A DNA stretch of 64,000 nucleotides from an uncultured Eubacteriales bacterium (GTDB taxonomy: Bacteria > Bacillota > Clostridia > Oscillospirales > Acutalibacteraceae), in assembly GCA_934541115.1 (NCBI GenBank), contig CAKTDF010000005.1, positions 35,593 to 99,592 on the forward strand, in the 5' to 3' direction. A model generated the notes under the pieces. That model was not told where the DNA came from and did not search any database. It was given only the letters and a program-made list of their open reading frames with translations. The position numbers and the translations under genes were made by a program. Shown here piece by piece: positions 44,808-54,296 of this stretch (the stretch's first letter is position 1; the number at the start of each line of letters is the position of its first letter).

Positions 44808-46214
44808 ATGAAAATTCTTATGCGTGCCCAGACGGACCACACAAAGCTGTTTACGCCCGAACAGGTCCTTCTCGGCAATCTCATGGGCGGCAACAGCGGA
44901 AACTGGCTGTATCAGTTCAGCATATTCCGCGCACTCATGACAGACGAAAGTGTAAAAATTGACACAATTGACACCAAAAGCTACGGTGTCGGAATCAGCA
45001 GATTTAGCACAAAGTATGCAAGCCATGTGAACAAAAACTATGACTGCTTTGTTCTTCCGCTTGCCAACGCATTCCGCAACACTTTTGTTGAGGAACTCAC
45101 GGAGTTGACCGATTTTATCAAAGCGCTCAAAATACCCTGTATTGTTCCCTCGGTCGGAATACAGGCTCTCAACGGAAAAGACTTTACAAAAACCTTTAAG
45201 TATCGCGAAGAAGCGGCAGCCTTTGTTTCGGCGGTACTTGAAAAGTCGGCCATGATAGGCTTGAGAGGTGAGGAAACGGCGCGTTTTCTGACTTCGCTCG
45301 GTTTTGAGAGGGACAGGCACTTTACCGTTGTCGGCTGCCCGTCAATGTATACGAGCGGAAGAAAGCTGCCGTCTATAAAACCCCTGAACTACGGAGACGA
45401 CAGCCTTGTTCTTTTGAATTCAAAGGTTGAGCACGAGAAGAAGAATGTTGCCGCAATGCTTGAGAGCTTTGTAAAAGGCCATGAAAACTATGTTTATGCT
45501 CCTCAGAAAATTGAACACATGATAACGAGCTATTACGGAACATATTTCAAGCCCTGTGATGAAGATTTCGTTTTCAAAAAGCGTTTTTATGATCCGGCAA
45601 AAACGGTTACATTTACCTCCGTTCCGGAGTGGTACGGATATATCAAACGGAACGTTGATCTTTCTGTCGGAACAAGAATTCATGGCTCGGTTGCCGCAAT
45701 CATGGGAGGAGCACCGTCATTTGTGATCAATCTTGATCAACGCGTTGGTGAGATTGCGGCATTCCACAATATACCGCACATTGAATTTGAAAAGCTGCCA
45801 ATCGGCGTCACGATTGGCTCTCTGATTGAAAATGTTGATTTCAACTGCATTCATGAGGGACATGCCGAACGTTTTGACAATTTTGTAAATTTCCTTGAAA
45901 AAAACGGTCTTAAAACCGCATACAGTGAAAATCGTAACGCAGAACGCGTGTACTTTGACTCGGTAATTGAAAAGAATCCGTATAACTTTGAACCGAAATG
46001 CTTTGCAAAGTGCAGTGAAGAAGAAAAGCTTGAACGCACGAGAGATGCGGCAAGGTTTTTTGTGAATCGTGTGATCGATTTGCGGAAAGAATCGGAGGAC
46101 GCGGCAAGGAAGAACGAAAGCCTTAAACGAAAACTGAAAAAGGCAAAGAAAATGAGCATGAAAGAGCTTTTTAAAGAGTTCTTCAAGAGGCTTTTCAAAA
46201 GGAATAAGGCATAA
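44808..46214 (+). CDS. Polysaccharide pyruvyl transferase family protein
   Basis: A 468-aa protein of the CsaB/PssM-like family, which adds ketal pyruvate to cell-wall or exopolysaccharide sugars. Typical parts are the GGNSGNWLYQFSIFRAL start (near residue 27), IVPSVGIQAL near residue 115, LRGEETARFL near residue 155, and SVGTRIHGSVAAIMGGAPSF near residue 285, the best conserved stretch. The last 60 residues are strongly basic and helical (ARKNESLKRKLKKAKKMSMK), a probable membrane-surface or partner-binding tail. CGGAGACTGTTACTT precedes the ATG. It faces an FkbM methyltransferase across the repeat at 46236, suggesting a small surface-glycan locus. Confidence 0.85.
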   Translation: MKILMRAQTDHTKLFTPEQVLLGNLMGGNSGNWLYQFSIFRALMTDESVKIDTIDTKSYGVGISRFSTKYASHVNKNYDCFVLPLANAFRNTFVEELTELTDFIKALKIPCIVPSVGIQALNGKDFTKTFKYREEAAAFVSAVLEKSAMIGLRGEETARFLTSLGFERDRHFTVVGCPSMYTSGRKLPSIKPLNYGDDSLVLLNSKVEHEKKNVAAMLESFVKGHENYVYAPQKIEHMITSYYGTYFKPCDEDFVFKKRFYDPAKTVTFTSVPEWYGYIKRNVDLSVGTRIHGSVAAIMGGAPSFVINLDQRVGEIAAFHNIPHIEFEKLPIGVTIGSLIENVDFNCIHEGHAERFDNFVNFLEKNGLKTAYSENRNAERVYFDSVIEKNPYNFEPKCFAKCSEEEKLERTRDAARFFVNRVIDLRKESEDAARKNESLKRKLKKAKKMSMKELFKEFFKRLFKRNKA

Positions 46215-46235
46215 AAAGGCATTTAAACATCAATA

Positions 46236-46307
46236 AACAAAGACTATATTTCATATGAAGCCTTGATTTAACGGACTTCATGAAATATAGTCTTTTGCTT
46301 TTGTTTT
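46236..46307. repeat. Dispersed palindrome, copy 3, between convergent genes
   Basis: AAAGACTATATTTCAT (46239-46254) and ATGAAATATAGTCTTT (46280-46295) are perfect 16-bp arms. The loop contains GAAGCC...GGACTTC, as in copy 1, and TTGCTTTTGTTTTG follows. It can terminate the pyruvyl transferase gene and, on the other strand, the FkbM gene. Confidence 0.85.
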
Positions 46308-46418
46308 GATTTTTGCTACGCCAAATGAGGCAATCTCTTTTAATGATGATGTGTGACTTAAATTTATTACCGAACCGTCGCTTTGCAATGACTGTTTGCA
46401 AAGGACGCCGAGCTTTGG

Positions 46419-47471
46419 CTATACACAGTAGAAATTCGTTTCCCACGCCGGAATGTACGGGTGATGGCGGAGGTATATTTTATAGTCGTCACGAAGCGAG
46501 AGGATTTTTTCGGGCAGAGCGAAAAAGTCTTCGTTTCTGTGATAGGCGCAAATGTACAGCTTTGGTTTATACTTTTCAATTGTTTTTCGTGCTCCCTCAA
46601 GTGCGCGCTTTTCCGCTCCCTCAATGTCCATTTTCAAAAAAGTTATCGGTTCTGTAATCACGTTGTCAACGCTGTCAAAAAAGACCGGAACTCCGCTTGT
46701 ACTTTCATGGGAATTGCGCCCTGCCTTTTTTTCAAAGAGACGGGTTTCCTTTTCGTCCCATGCGCCGAGGTTGAATCGCTCAAGTTTTTTTATGTCTGCG
46801 GTTTTGGCGCAGAGCTTTTTGAAATTCTTTGCGTCCGGTTCAAAAGCAAAAATGCTCTTATATTTGCCGCCGGTAAACGAGAGAAACTCTCTTATTGTAT
46901 CTCCGTCATATGCGCCGAGGTCGGCGATGCTTTCATTCTTTGAAAGGCGGAGGATATTCTCGTATACATCTGATTTTTCGCTTTGACAGGAAAAAAGGTA
47001 TTCGGGTTTTCCGCTTATCTTGAAATTCAGAACACTAAGAAATACCTGCCTTGATTTTTCGTCCGCAAGGAGAGAAAACGCGCGGTCAAAGCTTTCGTCG
47101 TTTTTGAAAAGGTACTCAAGGTCAAAAAGACCTTTTCCTGCAATCGGCACGGTGGGGGAGTAAAGGCGATGCTTTTTTGAAAGCTCTTTGACAAAGAAAA
47201 GCGTTTTTTCATCGTGCACGGCAAAGGTCATGAGAATGACAAATTCGCTGTATTTTTCCTCGGCTTCTTTGAGAGTCAGAACTCTTTTGCCGTGAAAAAG
47301 CTGACCTCTGACAAAGCCGTCGCTTGCAAAAGTGTCTGCAAAAATAATGCCTCGCTTTTCAAGCTCTTCAATAATCATATCTGCTCCGTTGCCCATTCCG
47401 TAGAGAACTATGGGCAGCTTTTCTTCTTTTAAAAGTGACCACAGCTCTTTTTCCTTTATTCTCTCAATCAT
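46419..47471 (-). CDS. FkbM-family methyltransferase with N-terminal Rossmann-like domain
   Basis: A 350-aa protein. Residues 1-110 contain IVLYGMGNGADMIIEELEKR, a dinucleotide-fold-like segment seen in several polysaccharide enzymes. The C-terminal half is an FkbM methyltransferase: SIADLGAYDGDTIREFL (SAM motif I, near residue 180), IFAFEPDAKNFKKL, and FLKMDIEGAEKRALEGA (near residue 278). FkbM enzymes methylate sugar or polyketide hydroxyls. GAGGTGGTCGA precedes the ATG at 47471. It is convergent with the pyruvyl transferase and probably modifies the same surface polysaccharide, an inference from position. Confidence 0.87.
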   Translation of the reverse strand: MIERIKEKELWSLLKEEKLPIVLYGMGNGADMIIEELEKRGIIFADTFASDGFVRGQLFHGKRVLTLKEAEEKYSEFVILMTFAVHDEKTLFFVKELSKKHRLYSPTVPIAGKGLFDLEYLFKNDESFDRAFSLLADEKSRQVFLSVLNFKISGKPEYLFSCQSEKSDVYENILRLSKNESIADLGAYDGDTIREFLSFTGGKYKSIFAFEPDAKNFKKLCAKTADIKKLERFNLGAWDEKETRLFEKKAGRNSHESTSGVPVFFDSVDNVITEPITFLKMDIEGAEKRALEGARKTIEKYKPKLYICAYHRNEDFFALPEKILSLRDDYKIYLRHHPYIPAWETNFYCV

Positions 47472-47622
47472 TCGACCACCTCATGTCAATATGATATCAC
47501 CGTTATATAAACTTTGCAACAGACGGGTGCGGCAAAACAAAATATGGTTTCTTTGCTCTAATCTTTTTCACAATATGTCAAAATATTTGTTCGCTTTGGC
47601 GGCGGGATTTTATTTTTTAATC

Positions 47623-47650
47623 TTGATTATATAAAAAATAGTGATATAAT
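47623..47650 (+). promoter_or_regulatory. Promoter of the V-ATPase operon
   Basis: TTGATT (47623-47628) and TATAAT (47645-47650), 16 bp apart, about 70 bp before the first subunit gene. Confidence 0.7.
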
Positions 47651-47720
47651 CATAATGCAAATGAACCCCTGTCTTTGAGACTGCGGATTCTATAGATATC
47701 ATGTAAAAGGAGGCGTTGAG

Positions 47721-48032
47721 ATGGATGAGCTGATAAAAAAGCTTATTGAGGTTGACAAAACCGCAAGAAAGAGTGTTGAAAACGCCGCTCAAAGCCGCGT
47801 TGACGCAGTCAGAGAGCTTGACGAAAAAAAGCGTCAGCTGCAAAAGGATAACGAGCAGGAATTTGCCGAAAAGTCTGAAAAGATGAAAAATGACGCACTG
47901 TCTGAGCTTGAAAAAGCAGAAAAGGCTATTGCCGAAAAGGAAAAGGCTGTTGCCGCCCGCCTGACGAGGGTATTTGAAGAAAGCTGCGAGCAGTGGGTGA
48001 GTGAGGCTGTTGCCGGAATTACAGGCAGTTGA
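47721..48032 (+). CDS. ntpF: V-type ATPase subunit G/H (peripheral stalk)
   Basis: A 103-aa charged, heptad-rich protein (ELDEKKRQLQKDNEQEFAEK) that would form a long coiled coil. It is the usual first gene of bacterial V/A-ATPase operons, where subunit G/H pairs with subunit E in the peripheral stalk. Identification rests on length, coiled-coil character and position. AAGGAGGCGTTGAG precedes the ATG. Confidence 0.78.
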   Translation: MDELIKKLIEVDKTARKSVENAAQSRVDAVRELDEKKRQLQKDNEQEFAEKSEKMKNDALSELEKAEKAIAEKEKAVAARLTRVFEESCEQWVSEAVAGITGS

Positions 48033-48056
48033 TTTTGAAAAAAAGAGGTGACGACT

Positions 48057-49094
48057 GTGTCGAAAGCTTCAAACGCCGTTCTTGCTCTTTCAAGGTCATT
48101 CTACGGAAAAAGCCTTTCCGCAAAGCAGTATGACGAGCTGCTTTCCTGCCGGAACTCAAACGAGATTGCGTCATATCTGAAAGCGAACACGGAATACTCC
48201 GCGGAGATCGAGGCGTCAAAGCTCAGCGATTTTCCGCCGCGCGTTCTTGAAGACCTTGTTCAAAAGCTTAGGTTTTCAAGGTTCAGCGCGCTCTGCCGCT
48301 ACGAGCTTGCAATCGGCGACGATTTTTATAAATATTTTATTGTTAAAACGGAGATTGAGCAGATACTGCGCTGCACGCTCCTTATGTTTTCAAAAAAGAC
48401 AGAGACATATCTTCTTCAGGTTCACCCGTTTGTGGACAAGCACCTGAGCATTGATCTTTTTGCGCTCGGCAGGGCGAATTCACTTGAAGAAATTTCTGCT
48501 TGTCTTGAAAAAACGCAGTACGGAAAGCTTTATAAGCGGCTCACGGATGACTCGTTTAAAAGCTATCTTTCATTTGAAATGGCGTTCAGCGGACTTTTTG
48601 ACACAAAGCTTTCTGAGCTGATTTCAAAATTCTGCTCAAAAAAAGAACGTGAAGCGGTTTTTGAGGTTGCTGCGCGCAGTCGTGACTGCAAGCTGCTTGC
48701 GGCTTGTTATCGAACTGTGAGGTATTATCCGCAGAGCATTGAGGCGATTTCCGGCTTTATCCGCTCCTCTGTCGGTGTAACGCTTTTGACCGAGCCGCAG
48801 AAAAAGAAACTTGCTTTATGCAAAACCACCGAAGAACTTTTTGAGATGCTGAAAAAAACGCCTTATAAAGATTGGGCAAATAGGGAAGACGAGTTTGAAA
48901 AAGCACTTGAAAGCTCACTGCATTCCTATTGCCGCAAAAAGATTCGCTTTTCCTCCTATCCGCCGGTCGTCATGCTTTGCTACCTTTTGCTTTCTCTTGA
49001 CGAGAGCACAAATCTTGTCAGAATAATAGAGGGCTGCAAATACGGCGTTCCCGCGCAGGAGATCAGAAAAAACCTCATCGGTATAGATGATTAA
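48057..49094 (+). CDS. ntpC: V-type ATPase subunit C (d)
   Basis: A 345-aa, all-helical subunit C, which sockets the central stalk onto the membrane ring. Family segments are LALSRSFYGKSLSAKQYDEL near the N-terminus and YDLE-like helices through the middle; the end has FSSYPPVVMLCYLLLSLDES and NLVRIIEG, typical of the group. The GTG at 48057 is chosen because AGAGGTG ends 8 nt upstream; the GTG at 48048 lies inside that site. Placement before subunit I differs from the Enterococcus hirae order. Confidence 0.88.
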   Translation: MSKASNAVLALSRSFYGKSLSAKQYDELLSCRNSNEIASYLKANTEYSAEIEASKLSDFPPRVLEDLVQKLRFSRFSALCRYELAIGDDFYKYFIVKTEIEQILRCTLLMFSKKTETYLLQVHPFVDKHLSIDLFALGRANSLEEISACLEKTQYGKLYKRLTDDSFKSYLSFEMAFSGLFDTKLSELISKFCSKKEREAVFEVAARSRDCKLLAACYRTVRYYPQSIEAISGFIRSSVGVTLLTEPQKKKLALCKTTEELFEMLKKTPYKDWANREDEFEKALESSLHSYCRKKIRFSSYPPVVMLCYLLLSLDESTNLVRIIEGCKYGVPAQEIRKNLIGIDD

Positions 49095-49109
49095 GGGGGT
49101 TTGTTGTAA

Positions 49110-51023
49110 TTGGCTATTGAAAAAATGAAATTCGTCAGGATCAACGGTCCCGCGTCTCAGCTGAATAAGCTTATAACCGCCTGTTGCCTTGACGGAAACT
49201 TCCACCCGGAATATGCCGGCAATTTTATCTCGCAGTCAATGGGCTATGCCGCGTTGAACGAGGAAAACCCTTATTCGCAGCTTTTTGCGAATATAAAGGA
49301 GCTTGCCTCTTCTCTCGGCGTCAGCCTTGACGACGCGAAAAAAATCAAGGGTACCGTTGTTGACGAACGTGCAAAGGAATACATCAATTCCGTTGGAGAG
49401 ACGATCAACACTCTCGGCGAGGAGAGAAAAAACCTCACCGAACAGCTTGAAGAATGCAAAGACGGAATTGAAAAATACTCTCATTTCACGGGACTCGGCG
49501 TTAGCCTTGACGAAATATTTGCCTGCAAGTTTATCTGCCCGCGCTTCGGCTTTTTGCCGAAAGACGGATATTTGAAGCTCAACCGCGGATATTCCGAAAA
49601 TCCGTACATTCTCTTTTGTCCCTGCTCGTCCAATGACGCCGGTTACTGGGGCGCCTACTTTGCGCCGAAAGAGCGTGAAGATGAGATTGACGGCATTTTT
49701 GCAGCGCTGCATTTTGAAAGGCTGCATATTCCCTCCGCTGTCGGAACAACGGACGATATCATAAAGAGCCTTGAAGAAAACATTGAGCTGATAAAGCAGC
49801 AGCAAAAAGAGCTTGACGAAAAAATCAAATCCATTTGGGAACGTGAGGGCGAAAAAATCAAGTCGCTTTATCTGAAGCTTATGGAGCTGAACGCAGTGTT
49901 TGAACTTCGCAAATATGCGGTTCATCACGAAAAGAGCTGCTTTTTTGTCGGTTGGATTCCTGCTTCGGCAGAGAAAAGGTTCAGAAAACGGCTTGAAAAA
50001 TACCCCGAGTTTGTTACGGAGATTGAGGATCCGGAAAAGAATTCCTCTCCGCCGGTCAGACTCAAAAACATCATCTTTTCGCGCCCGTATACCTACTTTG
50101 TCAAAATGTACGGTCTGCCGTCATACGGAGACATTGACATTACTGCTTTTGTTGCCGCAACATACACGCTTTTGTTCGGTATAATGTTCGGAGACGTCGG
50201 TCAGGGCTTGGTTCTCGCCCTCGGCGGCGTGCTTGCGTGGAAGCTCAAAAAGATCGAGCTTGGAAAAATTCTTGTTCCCTGCGGTGTTTCGTCAATGTTC
50301 TTTGGTTTCATGTTCGGCTCGGTATTTGGTTTTGAAGAGCTTCTTGACCCGGTCTATCATGCAATAGGACTCAAATCAAAGCCCCTTTCGGTCATGGATT
50401 CGATCAACACGGTTTTGCTTTTTGCAATTGCAATAGGAGTTGCACTCGTTGCCGTTGCAATTGTGATCAGCATCATTACCAACGTGAAGAAAAAGAAGTT
50501 CGGCACGGCGCTGTTTTCAGAAAACGGACTTGCCGGTTTGGTTGTCTATATCGGCGGCGCAAACCTTGCCTACTCTTTCATGGCAAAAAAAGGTATTTTC
50601 CCGACAGGTATCAGCGCAATCATGCTCGGCGTCGGCGTTGTAATCCTTTTCTGCAAAGAGCTGCTTGCTCCGATTCTTGACGAGGGCAGGTTCAAAAAGC
50701 CCGAGAGCATAGGGGACTTTGTTCTTCAAAACCTGTTTGAATGTATTGAATATATTCTTTCATATTTCAGCAACACGGTTTCGTTCCTGCGCGTCGGCGC
50801 ATTCGTCATTGTTCATGCAAGTATGATGATGGTTGTGTTTACCCTCGCGGGAGACACCTCAACGGTCAAGGGAATGATTGTTGTTGTTCTTGGCAATATC
50901 GTTGTTATTGCGCTTGAGGGTCTTCTCACCGGAATTCAGGGCTTGCGTCTTGAGTTCTATGAGATGTTCAGCCGTTTCTATGAGGGCGAAGGACGTCCCT
51001 TTGAGGCGGCAAAAATCAGATAA
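49110..51023 (+). CDS. ntpI: V-type ATPase subunit I (a)
   Basis: The 637-aa membrane stator that carries ions to and from the rotor ring. The N-terminal half is cytoplasmic with long coiled coils (IELIKQQQKELDEKIKSIWE). The C-terminal half, from near residue 340, has seven or eight helices: TYTLLFGIMFGDVGQGLVLA, SSMFFGFMFGSVFGFEELLD, and the end SNTVSFLRVGAFVIVHASMM with the essential Arg near residue 570. The start is TTG at 49110 (MAIEKMKFVRING), a typical family N-terminus, about 10 nt after AAGGGGG. Subunit K follows 58 bp later. Confidence 0.94.
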   Translation: MAIEKMKFVRINGPASQLNKLITACCLDGNFHPEYAGNFISQSMGYAALNEENPYSQLFANIKELASSLGVSLDDAKKIKGTVVDERAKEYINSVGETINTLGEERKNLTEQLEECKDGIEKYSHFTGLGVSLDEIFACKFICPRFGFLPKDGYLKLNRGYSENPYILFCPCSSNDAGYWGAYFAPKEREDEIDGIFAALHFERLHIPSAVGTTDDIIKSLEENIELIKQQQKELDEKIKSIWEREGEKIKSLYLKLMELNAVFELRKYAVHHEKSCFFVGWIPASAEKRFRKRLEKYPEFVTEIEDPEKNSSPPVRLKNIIFSRPYTYFVKMYGLPSYGDIDITAFVAATYTLLFGIMFGDVGQGLVLALGGVLAWKLKKIELGKILVPCGVSSMFFGFMFGSVFGFEELLDPVYHAIGLKSKPLSVMDSINTVLLFAIAIGVALVAVAIVISIITNVKKKKFGTALFSENGLAGLVVYIGGANLAYSFMAKKGIFPTGISAIMLGVGVVILFCKELLAPILDEGRFKKPESIGDFVLQNLFECIEYILSYFSNTVSFLRVGAFVIVHASMMMVVFTLAGDTSTVKGMIVVVLGNIVVIALEGLLTGIQGLRLEFYEMFSRFYEGEGRPFEAAKIR

Positions 51024-51081
51024 CGGTTATCAGAACAGTAAATCAATATCAACTTTAATTCAATTTCAGGAGGAAACAAAA

Positions 51082-51567
51082 ATGGATACTTTTCTTTATG
51101 CACTTATCGTACTCGTTCCGGCAGTAGGTCTCATGCTTTCGGCTTTTTACACCTTTAAAAAGAGAATGGAAGGCAGATCGGTCAAAAAAGTTATGAGAGT
51201 TAATCTTGCAACGTTCCTTGTTCTTATCGTAATGGTCAGCGTTTTTGCCTTTGCCGCAACGGCAGCAAACGAAAATGCAGCGGCTGCGGACACTGCCGTG
51301 GCAACAAGCGCCGACAACGCACCGGCAGACGAAAGCGCTGAGGAAACTTCTTCTTCAAACGGACTCGGACTTCTTGCAGCCGGTCTTGTAACAGGTCTTG
51401 CAGGTATCGGCGGTGGTATTGCAGTTGCAGCCGGTGCACCTGCTGCAATCGCAGCCACCAGCGAGGATCCGAAGTCATTCGGTAAGAGCCTTATCTTTGT
51501 TGCTCTTGGTGAGTCCATCGCTCTTTACGGTGTTGTTATTTCAATCCTTATCCTCAACAAGGTCTGA
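51082..51567 (+). CDS. ntpK: V-type ATPase subunit K (rotor ring c subunit) with N-terminal extension
   Basis: The ion-carrying ring proteolipid. Residues about 94-161 are one standard hairpin: GLGLLAAGLVTGLAGIGGGI then a loop SEDPKSFGKS and FVALGESIALYGVVISILIL, with the ion-binding Glu in GES. The first 93 residues are unusual: a hydrophobic helix (FLYALIVLVPAVGLMLSAFY), a basic loop, a second helix (ATFLVLIVMVSVFAFAATAA), and an Ala/Glu/Asp-rich linker. The second helix ends like a signal peptide. At 161 aa it is as long as the double-hairpin NtpK, but the N-terminal half does not look like a duplicated c hairpin. CAGGAGG precedes the ATG. Confidence 0.92.
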   Translation: MDTFLYALIVLVPAVGLMLSAFYTFKKRMEGRSVKKVMRVNLATFLVLIVMVSVFAFAATAANENAAAADTAVATSADNAPADESAEETSSSNGLGLLAAGLVTGLAGIGGGIAVAAGAPAAIAATSEDPKSFGKSLIFVALGESIALYGVVISILILNKV

Positions 51568-51573
51568 TTAAAA

Positions 51574-51879
51574 ATGAGAATGTATCTTCTGAGCAGTGAC
51601 GAGGACACTCTGACCGGTTTTCGCCTTGCCGGCGTTGAGGGCAGGCTTACGCAAAGCGAAGAGGAACTTTGCGATGCCTTTCAAACGCTTGAAAAGGATA
51701 AATCTGTCGGCATAGTGCTCGTTACCCGCACCCTTTCGGCTAATTACGGCCGGGTGATACTTGAAAAAAAGAAGAGCGCAAAGCTCCTTATCACCGAAAT
51801 ACCGGACATGAAAAGTCCGGGTGCCGGAATAGACTCCATTACGAGCTATGTCCGCGACGCAGTCGGAATTCAGGTATGA
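51574..51879 (+). CDS. ntpG: V-type ATPase subunit F
   Basis: A 101-aa central-stalk subunit. It begins MRMYLLSSDEDTLTGFRLAG, the expected CheY-like opening, followed by VGIVLVTRTLSANYGRVI and a P(G)AGIDSI region near the C-terminus, typical of subunit F. It sits 6 bp after subunit K. In Enterococcus hirae nomenclature this is NtpG. Confidence 0.9.
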   Translation: MRMYLLSSDEDTLTGFRLAGVEGRLTQSEEELCDAFQTLEKDKSVGIVLVTRTLSANYGRVILEKKKSAKLLITEIPDMKSPGAGIDSITSYVRDAVGIQV

Positions 51880-51918
51880 TTTTCGACAGATCCTTCAAAG
51901 AAAAGAGGGAAAGCTTGA

Positions 51919-52524
51919 ATGCTTAATCAAAATGATAAGATTGAGCGCTTCTCGGAGATAATCAACAAGAATGCGCTTGCACAATGTAAAAAAATAGAAA
52001 AGCAAACCGAAAAATTCAGAAAAGACCAGCTAAAGGAGCTTGAGTCAAAAGCAAAGGCGGAGCTTGAAGGTCGCCTTGAATACGAGGCTCAGAGAATCAC
52101 GACCCAAAAGGGCAGCAGAATCTCCGCTCTCGCGTCTGAAAGCAAAAGGAACCTCGCAGCAAAGCGTGAGGAGATCACCGTCTGCGTTTTCAAAAAGGTT
52201 GAAAAAGAGCTTTTGAAGTTCACAGAGAGTGCGGATTATCCGAATTTTCTCAAAAAGAGCATAGAGTCTCTTGTGGGAGAAGTCGGCGAGAATGCGGTAA
52301 TATACGTCAGAAAGGCTGACCTTGAACTTTGCCGCGGACTTTCCGCGGACGGAGTTTTGCGTTTTGAGGAAAGCTCAAAAATTAGGCTCGGCGGTGCTGC
52401 GGCGTCCAATGAGGCGGGGACGGTTTTTGCTGTTGATACGCTTGAAAGCCGCCTTGAAGAGCAAAAAGATATCTTTAAAGAAAAGGCTGACCTTTCAATT
52501 GACACGGGTGAGGTGAATGACTGA
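51919..52524 (+). CDS. ntpE: V-type ATPase subunit E (peripheral stalk)
   Basis: A 201-aa subunit with an N-terminal coiled coil (IEKQTEKFRKDQLKELESKA) and a globular C-terminal domain (RLGGAAASNEAGTVFAVDTL). It pairs with the first gene's product to hold the catalytic head. AAAGAGGGAAAGCTTGA precedes the ATG. It overlaps subunit A by one base (TGATG). Confidence 0.9.
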   Translation: MLNQNDKIERFSEIINKNALAQCKKIEKQTEKFRKDQLKELESKAKAELEGRLEYEAQRITTQKGSRISALASESKRNLAAKREEITVCVFKKVEKELLKFTESADYPNFLKKSIESLVGEVGENAVIYVRKADLELCRGLSADGVLRFEESSKIRLGGAAASNEAGTVFAVDTLESRLEEQKDIFKEKADLSIDTGEVND

Positions 52525-54284
52525 TGGCGAGTGAAAATCTGATATACGGAATCAACGGACCCGTTGTCACCGTTAAGGGAAAGACCGACCTTTCAATGAT
52601 GGAGATGGTTTATGTCGGTGACGCTCACCTTGCCGGAGAGGTAATCGGCATTGAAAGCGACAAAACCACGATTCAGGTATACGAGGAGACCGACGGCCTC
52701 TGCCCCGGCGAAAAGGTATATTCAACCGGCTCACAGATGTGCGTGACCCTCGGTCCCGGAATACTCAGCAATATTTTTGACGGAATTGAACGCCCGCTCC
52801 CGGCTCTTGAAAATATGAGCGGCTGCTTTATTTCAAAGGGTATTTCCACCGCAGTTCTTGACGAAGAAAAGCAGTGGAACGTTCACATGACGGTGAAAGA
52901 GGGCGATGTGCTTTCGGGCGGTCAGGTTTATGCAGAAACGCAGGAAACGCCTGTAATCAAACATAAAATCATGCTGTCTCCGCTCCTTTCGGGAAAAATC
53001 GTTTCTGTCAAGGGCGACGGACTTTATCGCGTCAATGACACCGTTGCGGTTCTTGAAGACGGCGACGGAGAAAAGCACGAACTCACACTTTGCCAGAAGT
53101 GGCCGATAAGAATCCCGCGCCCGGTTAAAAACAGACTGCCGGCAACGCGTCCGCTTGTCACCGGTCAGCGCGTTATTGATACGCTCTTTCCGGTTGCAAA
53201 GGGCGGCGCAGCGGCGATTCCCGGCGGCTTTGGAACAGGCAAGACTATGACGCAGCACCAGCTTGCAAAATGGTGCGACGCCGACATCATCATTTATGTC
53301 GGCTGCGGCGAACGCGGAAACGAGATGACGCAGGCTCTCTCTGAATTTTCTGAACTGATCGACCCAAAGAACGGCAGACCGCTGACAGACAGAACCGTAC
53401 TCATTGCAAACACCTCAAATATGCCCGTTGCGGCGCGTGAAGCTTCAATTTACACGGGAATCACCCTTGCGGAGTATTACCGCGACATGGGTTATCATAC
53501 CGCTATCATGGCAGACTCAACCTCACGTTGGGCAGAGGCTCTGCGTGAAATTTCCGGCAGACTTGAAGAAATGCCTGCCGATGAGGGTTTCCCGGCATAT
53601 CTTCCGTCAAGGCTTTCTGAGTTTTATGAAAGAGCGGGTTATATGAGCGTGCTTTCCGGCGGCGAGGGGTCGGTTACTATAATCGGCGCCGTTTCTCCGC
53701 AAGGCTCCGACTTCTCCGAGCCTGTTACTCAGAACACAAAGCGTTTTACCCGCTGCTTCTGGGCGCTTGACAAGGCTCTCGCTTATGCAAGACACTATCC
53801 CGCAATAAACTGGAACGACAGCTACAGCGAATATGTTCCCGAGCTTGAGGAGTGGTATCACGACAATGTCGGTGTAGACTTCATCAAGTATCGCGAGGAG
53901 CTTTGCTCAATACTCTATGAGGAAAACAGCCTTATGGAAATTGTCAAGCTCATCGGTGCAGACGTTTTGCCCGATGATCAGAAGCTGACGATTGAAATTG
54001 CGCGCGTTATCCGTGTAGGTTTTCTTCAGCAGAATGCTTTCCATAAGGATGATACCTTTGTTTCACTTGAAAAACAGCTTAAAATGATGCATGCGATTTT
54101 GCATCTTTATCATAAGTGCCGTCAGATCGTTGCATTGCAGGTTCCGATGTCAAAGCTCATTTCAACCGGACTTTTTGACAAGCTTGTTAAAATGAAGTAT
54201 GACGTACCGAATGACAAAATTTCAATGCTTGACGATTATATCGGCGAGATTGACAAAACGCTCGCCTCATATCTCAACAAATAA
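52524..54284 (+). CDS. ntpA: V-type ATPase catalytic subunit A
   Basis: The 586-aa catalytic subunit. The P-loop is [17 protein letters not shown] (near residue 232), with GCGERGNEM (catalytic Glu) near residue 256 and [20 protein letters not shown] near residue 330. The large non-homologous insert specific to V/A-type A subunits lies around residues 110-190 ([14 protein letters not shown]). Full length. GAGGTGAAT is upstream of the ATG. Confidence 0.98.
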   Translation: MASENLIYGINGPVVTVKGKTDLSMMEMVYVGDAHLAGEVIGIESDKTTIQVYEETDGLCPGEKVYSTGSQMCVTLGPGILSNIFDGIERPLPALENMSGCFISKGISTAVLDEEKQWNVHMTVKEGDVLSGGQVYAETQETPVIKHKIMLSPLLSGKIVSVKGDGLYRVNDTVAVLEDGDGEKHELTLCQKWPIRIPRPVKNRLPATRPLVTGQRVIDTLFPVAKGGAAAIPGGFGTGKTMTQHQLAKWCDADIIIYVGCGERGNEMTQALSEFSELIDPKNGRPLTDRTVLIANTSNMPVAAREASIYTGITLAEYYRDMGYHTAIMADSTSRWAEALREISGRLEEMPADEGFPAYLPSRLSEFYERAGYMSVLSGGEGSVTIIGAVSPQGSDFSEPVTQNTKRFTRCFWALDKALAYARHYPAINWNDSYSEYVPELEEWYHDNVGVDFIKYREELCSILYEENSLMEIVKLIGADVLPDDQKLTIEIARVIRVGFLQQNAFHKDDTFVSLEKQLKMMHAILHLYHKCRQIVALQVPMSKLISTGLFDKLVKMKYDVPNDKISMLDDYIGEIDKTLASYLNK

Positions 54285-54296
54285 GGAGGGATAACA

